A DNA stretch of 19,097 nucleotides. Source: MWCM01 sp964558315. Its GTDB lineage: Bacteria; Patescibacteriota; UBA1384; XYA2-FULL-43-10. Positions 15,282 through 19,097 of the stretch are shown here, piece by piece. Position 1 is the stretch's first letter. Each line of letters starts with the position of its first letter. The notes below the pieces were generated by a model. The model saw nothing but the letters and a program-made list of their open reading frames with translations, searched no databases and was not told the origin of the DNA. The stretch covers positions 1 through 19,097 of the forward strand of contig CAZLCL010000012.1 in NCBI GenBank assembly GCA_964558315.1, in the 5' to 3' direction. The position numbers and the translations under genes were made by a program.

Positions 15282-16096
15282 AAAGGGCTCTTAATATTCT
15301 TGATGCTTGGATTTGTAACATGTGTGTAAATTTGGGTGGTGCGGATGTTGGCATGGCCCAAGAGCTCCTGAACATAGCGGACATCTACCCCGTTTTCTAG
15401 TAAATGAGTGGCAAAACTGTGTCGCAAACTGTGGAAGGTAGCATTTTTAAAAACTCTAGATTTTTTAAGCGCATTTTCAAATATTTTTTCGAGTGTGCGG
15501 ATCGAAAGTTTTCCGCCTCTTTCGCTTTCGAACAATAAATCATTCTTTCCTTTATAAGCAATAACTTTTTTTAAATCTACAATAATCTTTTCTGGCAAAA
15601 GCGAGATTCTGTCTTTTTTACCCTTGGCATTTTTGATGTGTATTATTTTTTGATTGATATCAATATCGCCGACTTTTAGATTTTGCGTCTCGCTTAGACG
15701 CAAGCCCGCACCGTAAGAAAGTGCAATGATAAATTTGTGTTTTTGATTCTGCACAGAATCAATAATCGTTTTAATCTCTTGCCTTGATAGCACAACAGGG
15801 AGTTTTTGTGATCTTTTGGCAAATTTGATAGTGATTTTTTGATTGTTTTTAAAAACTTCACGATACAAATACTTGATGGAATTTAAATGCAAATTGATTG
15901 TTTGCGACGATTTTCCGGAATCCTGCAGTTTTAGTAAATAATCTTTAATATTTTCTTCATCTATCTTGTTATAATCAGTTTTTTTATAATTCAAATATTG
16001 CTGAATACAAATAATGTATGCTTGAATTGTTTTATGGCTGTAAGCGCGAAGTTTTAATTCTCTTTTTACTTTTTCTAAAACTTCTTGAATATTCAT
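15278..16096 (-). CDS. Tyrosine recombinase, Xer-like, candidate integron integrase
   Basis: Cuts and rejoins DNA through a tyrosine. All catalytic residues are present: R133 (GAGLRLSE), Lys in the NAKGKKDR hairpin (about 158), H222 and R225 (HSLRHSFATHLL), H248 (LLGHANIRTTQIY) and the nucleophile Y257. Residues 1-85 form the SAM-like core-binding domain. The C-terminus is NIKSPL. I start at ATG 16096 (MNIQEVLEKVKREL), giving 272 residues; ATG 16135 would add a hydrophobic 13-residue tail. Between KKDRISLLP and HSLRHSF there are only about 53 residues, roughly 50 fewer than in IntI1, so the IntI-specific insertion is absent. It is nevertheless divergent from an attI-like site and a cassette array, as IntI would be. 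The stop overlaps the miaB start. Confidence 0.88.
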   Translation of the reverse strand: MNIQEVLEKVKRELKLRAYSHKTIQAYIICIQQYLNYKKTDYNKIDEENIKDYLLKLQDSGKSSQTINLHLNSIKYLYREVFKNNQKITIKFAKRSQKLPVVLSRQEIKTIIDSVQNQKHKFIIALSYGAGLRLSETQNLKVGDIDINQKIIHIKNAKGKKDRISLLPEKIIVDLKKVIAYKGKNDLLFESERGGKLSIRTLEKIFENALKKSRVFKNATFHSLRHSFATHLLENGVDVRYVQELLGHANIRTTQIYTHVTNPSIKNIKSPL

Positions 16097-16126
16097 GATA
16101 TTGGGAGTATTGTTTAAACAAATAAA

Positions 16127-16201
16127 TAATAACAATTATACTATTAATAATCAAATTATTGTTATTAATTATCAACATAACCACATAAAAACGAGTTAGA
16201 C
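16127..16201 (+). other. Candidate attI recombination site
   Basis: The core GTTAGAC (16195-16201) fits the integron core GTTRRRY, and cleavage would fall after its G. The preceding CATAAAAACGAGTTAGAC resembles the end of the class 1 attI site. Unlike the downstream attC sites there is no paired arm. A 10-bp inverted repeat, TAATAACAAT (16127-16136) with ATTGTTATTA (16158-16167), could bind the recombinase, though such repeats also arise by chance in AT-rich DNA. It lies between the divergent recombinase and the first cassette gene. Confidence 0.6.
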
Positions 16202-16250
16202 GAAATTTGAAAAAACAAACCTTTTTATAAAGCAATTTATTTATTACAAT

Positions 16251-17180
16251 ATGACTATGAAAATAATCATTCTTTCCCCAAATGCTGACCTTCTCTTTAC
16301 TGATGAATTAAAAGGAAAAATAAAATCTGCTGGAGAAGCGGTTTTCATTAAAGATATTAAACCTCTTTTGAATGTGCCTGAACTTTTTGATGATGAGCAG
16401 AAAATTATTGCCATTGATCCTGATTTTTGTGCATGGAATGTACCAAAAGAGGTTATTGGAAAAATGAAAAACGTTCAAGCTATCTGCTTGCAAACAACCT
16501 CCTTTTCTTGGATTGATACTGCTGAAGCAAAAAAACAAGGCATTCCCGTTATGAACCTGCGCGGTTTCTCTACGGAAGCCGTTGCAGAATGGGCATTTAT
16601 GATGGCAATGAATGTTGCTAGAAAACTGCCATTGATTATAAAAGATAGTTGGAAGCAAGATTTCAGCAAACATCAAGGCGTAGAATTGAAAGGTAAGACA
16701 GTAGCTATTATTGGATTAGGAACTATCGGTACTCGTATTGCTGAAATCTGCAACGGCTTAGGAATGGAAGTTGTTTATTGGTCTAGAAGCTCAAAAGATG
16801 AACGTTTTTCATTTTCTGAATTGGAAGATTTAATGAAAATGGCAGATTTTATTTTTCCTACTCTCGCACAGAACGAAGAAACCACTGGACTTATTACCGA
16901 TGAAATGTTGAAAAGCATGAGAAGGTCAGCTATTTTTGTGTCCATTGTTCATAAAATTTACAATCATGATCTAATTTTGCAACTTGTGAAAGAAGATAAA
17001 CTTTATGGTTATGCCTTCGAAACGGAAAAAGAAAAAATGACAGATTTTGAAGGCAATGTTTGGGCTGGTCCAGAATTAGCATGGTGTACCAGTGAGTCGT
17101 TTCGAAGGAACGCTGAACAATGGACAGAAGCGATCGTAAAAGCGGTCAAGAATGATTATTTAACACAAGTTAATAAATAA
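16251..17180 (+). CDS. Cassette 1: D-2-hydroxyacid dehydrogenase-like protein, altered active site
   Basis: NAD-binding fold of the D-isomer 2-hydroxyacid dehydrogenase family, 309 residues. VAIIGLGTIGTRIAEICNGL is the Rossmann glycine motif (about 150-170), and MNLRGFSTEAVAEWAFMMAMN is the family's substrate-domain helix. The catalytic Arg that normally sits in a VNTxRG motif is replaced by His (FVSIVHKIYN). The catalytic His of TPHxAW is replaced (GPELAW), while a Glu remains near FETEKE. Classic dehydrogenase activity is therefore doubtful; it may bind NAD for another purpose. ATG 16257 (MKIIILSPNAD) is an alternative start; neither has a Shine-Dalgarno sequence. It stands 50-56 bp after the attI-like core and is followed by attC site 1. 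Confidence 0.85.
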   Translation: MTMKIIILSPNADLLFTDELKGKIKSAGEAVFIKDIKPLLNVPELFDDEQKIIAIDPDFCAWNVPKEVIGKMKNVQAICLQTTSFSWIDTAEAKKQGIPVMNLRGFSTEAVAEWAFMMAMNVARKLPLIIKDSWKQDFSKHQGVELKGKTVAIIGLGTIGTRIAEICNGLGMEVVYWSRSSKDERFSFSELEDLMKMADFIFPTLAQNEETTGLITDEMLKSMRRSAIFVSIVHKIYNHDLILQLVKEDKLYGYAFETEKEKMTDFEGNVWAGPELAWCTSESFRRNAEQWTEAIVKAVKNDYLTQVNK

Positions 17181-17256
17181 ATTGCCAAAGGAGAGGGTTT
17201 GTTTTTTCAAACTCAAGGGGACGTTGCACTTTCGCTCCCTTTGGTCGCTCACCCTC

Positions 17257-17340
17257 GCCTAACAGCGGATATGAGGTTCGGCTCTTGCAGAGCCTCAACC
17301 CAAATTGCTACGCAACTTCTCATATCCGCAAACGTTAGAC
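17257..17340 (+). other. attC-like site 1 (after cassette 1)
   Basis: 84 nt. R'' GCCTAAC (17257-17263, RYYYAAC) pairs with R' GTTAGAC (17334-17340, GTTRRRY) with one mismatch. Inside, GCGGATATGAG (17265-17275) pairs perfectly with CTCATATCCGC (17319-17329). The unpaired spacers are unequal (1 and 4 nt), as in folded single-stranded attC. The top holds GGCTC-TTGCA-GAGCC and a TTGC/GCAA hairpin. No gene is seen between 17181 and 17390. Confidence 0.8.
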
Positions 17341-17390
17341 GAAATAGCAAGAAAACTTTCTTTACTTTAACTAATAATTTTGGCAACAAT

Positions 17391-17753
17391 ATGATAAAAA
17401 GAATCCACTCGACATTATTTTTATGTAAAAATATAAACAAAACGGCGGAATTTTATGAAAATCTTGATTTTAAGACAAAGAAAGACGATGACGCTGTTAG
17501 ATTAATATTCGGTGATTTCCGGCTCGCTTTCATGGATGAAAACAAGGCGACTGTCAAGGACGATCCAATTGCCAAAAAAGGAGTTGGTATGTTTATGTAT
17601 TTTGAAGTTGAAAAAGTGGATTCTTTTTATGAAAAATTGAAAGAAAAAAATATTCCAACATCTAGCGAGCCAAAAAATTGGACATGGGGGAAACGTGAAT
17701 TTTCAGTTAAAGATCCTGATGGATATAAACTAATATTTTTTTCCAATATATAG
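17391..17753 (+). CDS. Cassette 2: VOC (glyoxalase/bleomycin-resistance fold) protein
   Basis: A 120-residue single VOC-fold module, the family of glyoxalase I, dioxygenases and antibiotic-binding resistance proteins. It shows the expected start IHSTLFLCKNINKTAEFYENL, a middle strand MFMYFEVEKVDSFYEKLKEK, and the closing signature FSVKDPDGYKLIFF (usually F-x-DPDGN-x-hxhh). Metal ligands cannot be fixed from one copy; the last Glu of typical glyoxalases is not seen after LIFF. The longer open frame from 17199 runs through attC site 1 and is not coding, so ATG 17391 is the start. No Shine-Dalgarno sequence is seen. VOC proteins are frequent cassette cargo, where they can give resistance to small toxic molecules. 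Confidence 0.85.
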   Translation: MIKRIHSTLFLCKNINKTAEFYENLDFKTKKDDDAVRLIFGDFRLAFMDENKATVKDDPIAKKGVGMFMYFEVEKVDSFYEKLKEKNIPTSSEPKNWTWGKREFSVKDPDGYKLIFFSNI

Positions 17754-17797
17754 TTGCCAAAATTATTTTGAATAAGGAGTAGAGTTTTTGTTACATC

Positions 17798-17979
17798 GCA
17801 CAACACCGAATATGCGGCTCTAAAATTTTTCATTATTAATATTTCAAGGAGTGAAAAATTTCCTCTCCCAAATTGTGCTGACGAAATGGCAAGCTTAGTG
17901 ATATAATCAAGTAAATGCGATATTAACAAAATTAATCAATAATCAACGGTGCAACTTCGCATGTGCCGAAACGTTATGT
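17798..17979 (+). other. attC-like site 2 (after cassette 2), unusually long
   Basis: R'' GCACAAC (17798-17804) pairs with R' GTTATGT (17973-17979) with one mismatch and one wobble. ATATGCG (about 17811-17817) pairs with CGCATGT inside. Both ends align with the other sites (AACA[GC]CG and AACGTTA..GAAAT). At 182 nt it is longer than usual. The middle has a 10-bp hairpin (AAATTTTTCA with TGAAAAATTT) and, at about 17880-17893, GACGAAATGGCAAG, which resembles the start of cassette 2 and may be the scar of a lost cassette. No gene is seen in 17754-18091. Confidence 0.6.
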
Positions 17980-18091
17980 GAAATGGCCAGAAATTTCTTT
18001 ATTATTTTTTAAATTTTTTTTGGCAATTTATTTCAGGTCGAACATAGCTTGTAGTATAATTTAGTCAGTTAATAATTTAACCATAAAAACT

Positions 18092-18502
18092 ATGAACGAA
18101 TTTGAAATGGGTGGATACACACCCGAAGAAAAAAAAGGATCACCAAGGGATATGCTTGTCCAAAGCGGCATCGCCGAAAGAATGATTGAAAGTATCAAAA
18201 AGAGCAAAGGTACTCTTGACCCGGAGATAACTTTTGGCGTGGAAGACTGTGATTTTAGAGTTGAACAAACTGTAATCCCAGCCGAAGAATCAAGATTTGG
18301 TCAAGAAGAGGTGCATACCCAAGTCATTATTGAAATGCCAAATCTACATCCTGAAGATAGCAAAAAGCAACCAAGAGTTACACAAGCTTTTGGTGTTGAA
18401 GAAGGGAAATCTTTCGGTGTTGCCGGTGAACCGCCACTGGCACAAGAACAGTTGAACACAATACAGAGTATTTTGAAGGAACAAAAAGAAGCCAATAAAT
18501 AA
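18092..18502 (+). CDS. Cassette 3: acidic hypothetical protein
   Basis: 136 residues, unknown family. It is polar and acidic, with no signal peptide or membrane segment. MNEFEMGGYTPEEKK and a short helix SGIAERMIESIKKSKG begin it. The middle (TFGVEDCDFRVEQTVIPAEE, then EEVHTQVIIEMPNL) looks like beta strands. The C-terminus is a probable helix, QEQLNTIQSILKEQKEANK. One cysteine is present. It starts 113 nt after the core site, the longest leader in the array. TATAAT at 18055-18060, about 32 nt before the ATG, may give it its own promoter, though no good -35 is seen. Function cannot be guessed from sequence alone. Confidence 0.7.
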   Translation: MNEFEMGGYTPEEKKGSPRDMLVQSGIAERMIESIKKSKGTLDPEITFGVEDCDFRVEQTVIPAEESRFGQEEVHTQVIIEMPNLHPEDSKKQPRVTQAFGVEEGKSFGVAGEPPLAQEQLNTIQSILKEQKEANK

Positions 18503-18531
18503 ATTAAGGAAAAGAAATCTCTGGCTTCATC

Positions 18532-18727
18532 ACATAACAGCGTGTATCTGGCTACGGAAAATTGGCGTTAATTAATCCATATGGAATGCCAATTTTCCTC
18601 CGCCCAAATTTTCATCCCTTAAACAGATGAGGATTTGGGTGGAGTTTAAAATATCAAGCGTTGTCTGATAATCAAAATTATCCCGTTCTAATCGGGATGA
18701 AAACATCAGATATGCCTAACGTTATCG
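18532..18727 (+). other. attC-like site 3 (after cassette 3), unusually long
   Basis: R'' ACATAAC (18532-18538) pairs with R' GTTATCG (18721-18727) over the first five bases of R'. GTGTATCTG pairs with CAGATATGC over 9 bp with two wobbles. At 196 nt the top is a string of hairpins: GGAAAATTGGC with GCCAATTTTCC (11 bp, perfect), CCCAAAT with ATTTGGG, and TCCCG with CGGGA. Its left end AACAGCG matches site 1. No gene is seen in 18503-18755. Confidence 0.65.
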
Positions 18728-18755
18728 GAAATATTTTTCAGTTTTTAGATAATAT

Positions 18756-19067
18756 ATGGCAACTCAAATTTCACATGTAGTTTTAACAGCGAAAATTTTT
18801 GATAAATTTTTTAAAGATAAAATAAGGAAGGATTTTTTTATTGGCTCTTTGTTTCCTGATATTCAAACATTAAAAGTAATTGGCAGAGACAAAACTCACT
18901 TTAACAACCTAAAGATAGATGATTTGAATCAAGACACTTCTTTTATGGCGGGGGTAAAATTTCATTCAATTCTGGATCTCATTCGGCAAAATTATGTTCG
19001 TGAACACAATATTTACGCTTTATGTCCGGCATCAAAATATATTATAATAGTAAAGATTTCCCCGTAG
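18756..19067 (+). CDS. Cassette 4: hypothetical protein, probably truncated at the 3' end
   Basis: 103 residues. The start MATQISHVVLTAKIFDKFF, then KDFFIGSLFPDIQTLKVIGRDKTH, looks like the opening of a metal-dependent hydrolase-type family that begins with a His and a later FPDI-type Asp motif (zinc phospholipase C-like). I cannot fix the family. The frame ends at TAG 19065-19067, which lies inside a GC-rich hairpin (19061-19079). The last residues (IIIVKISP) do not look like a natural end. The gene was therefore probably cut by an inserted hairpin element, or a different one begins there. The ATG is 29 nt after the core site GTTATCG; no Shine-Dalgarno sequence. Confidence 0.6.
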   Translation: MATQISHVVLTAKIFDKFFKDKIRKDFFIGSLFPDIQTLKVIGRDKTHFNNLKIDDLNQDTSFMAGVKFHSILDLIRQNYVREHNIYALCPASKYIIIVKISP

Positions 19068-19079
19068 GCTTGCCACGGG
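19061..19079. repeat. REP-like hairpin at the window edge
   Basis: CCCGT-A-GG, loop CTTG, CC-ACGGG: an 8-bp stem with one bulged A and a 4-nt loop. It is far richer in GC than its surroundings. Such hairpins border IS200/IS605 and REP-associated elements. Only the edge is visible, so the element type is inferred. Confidence 0.5.
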
Positions 19080-19097
19080 TTCCATTAAGGAAAGTTT

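Larger units (their letters stand above)
16195..19097 (+). mobile_element. Integron-like gene cassette array (at least four cassettes)
   Basis: Core sites GTTAGAC (16195), GTTAGAC (17334), GTTATGT (17973) and GTTATCG (18721) each stand shortly before a plus-strand gene. Each cassette is one gene plus one attC-like site: 16196-17334, 17335-17973, 17974-18721, and a fourth from 18722 to beyond the window or to a hairpin at 19061. All genes face away from the divergent recombinase, as in integrons. All four cassette starts also share GAAAT right after the core. Confidence 0.75.

Noticed and set aside
17199..17390. N-terminal extension of the VOC protein frame
   Set aside because: This stretch runs through the attC-like hairpin and core site; the translated residues do not resemble a VOC domain, which begins at 17391.
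17873..17878. Shorter right end (TTGTGC) for attC-like site 2
   Set aside because: It pairs with GCACAA of R'' but has no inner stem partner and lacks the core G; the end at 17973 has both and aligns with the other sites. It may still be a remnant.

Overview
The window is an AT-rich bacterial chromosome segment read with the standard bacterial code: TGA acts as a stop, for example at the ATGA overlap of the recombinase and MiaB genes. Small single-domain genes, a threonyl-tRNA synthetase with no TGS domain, a MiaB with no TRAM domain, ThyX instead of ThyA, and many starts without a Shine-Dalgarno sequence suggest a streamlined genome of the Patescibacteria (Candidate Phyla Radiation). This is inference from gene content, not a phylogeny.

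Layout. 1-400: tmRNA on the minus strand, followed by about 190 bp with no convincing gene. 591-2061: a membrane protein and a small methyltransferase, transcribed divergently. 2088-2961: a gene joining an XRE-type DNA-binding domain to an Hsp20 chaperone domain, behind a consensus promoter whose -10 box sits inside a perfect palindrome. 3012-5377: an ABC-2 exporter (permease and ATPase, minus strand). 5432-5508: tRNA-Val(GAC), minus strand. 5617-5976: a GC-rich orphan gene. 6229-10640: a plus-strand run dut, tmk, thyX, glyA, a P-loop nucleotide kinase and dCMP deaminase, which together make dTMP/dTDP. 10650-12528: a structured, T-box-like leader and thrS. 12628-13360: a PaaX/Cas2-like regulator flanked by two related palindromes. 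13481-16096: a minus-strand group of tyrosine recombinase, miaB, a small Cys/His protein and a NUDIX hydrolase.

The most unusual part is 16127-19097. Directly upstream of the minus-strand tyrosine recombinase is an attI-like core (GTTAGAC). After it come plus-strand genes, each in its own unit and separated by three attC-like inverted-repeat sites. The sites have matching ends: YAAC followed by A[GC]CG on the left and AACGTTA...GAAAT on the right. This is the layout of an integron: a divergent integrase, attI, then promoter-proximal cassettes. However, the recombinase is Xer-sized and has no room for the extra segment typical of IntI integrases. Cassette products are a 2-hydroxyacid dehydrogenase-like protein lacking key catalytic residues, a VOC/glyoxalase-fold protein, an acidic unknown protein, and an unknown protein whose reading frame ends inside a REP-like hairpin at the window edge.

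The dTMP genes cover dCMP to dUMP, dUTP to dUMP, methylene-THF supply, dUMP to dTMP and dTMP to dTDP within one cluster. The HTH-Hsp20 gene and the PaaX-like gene both have operator-like palindromes that suggest self-regulation.
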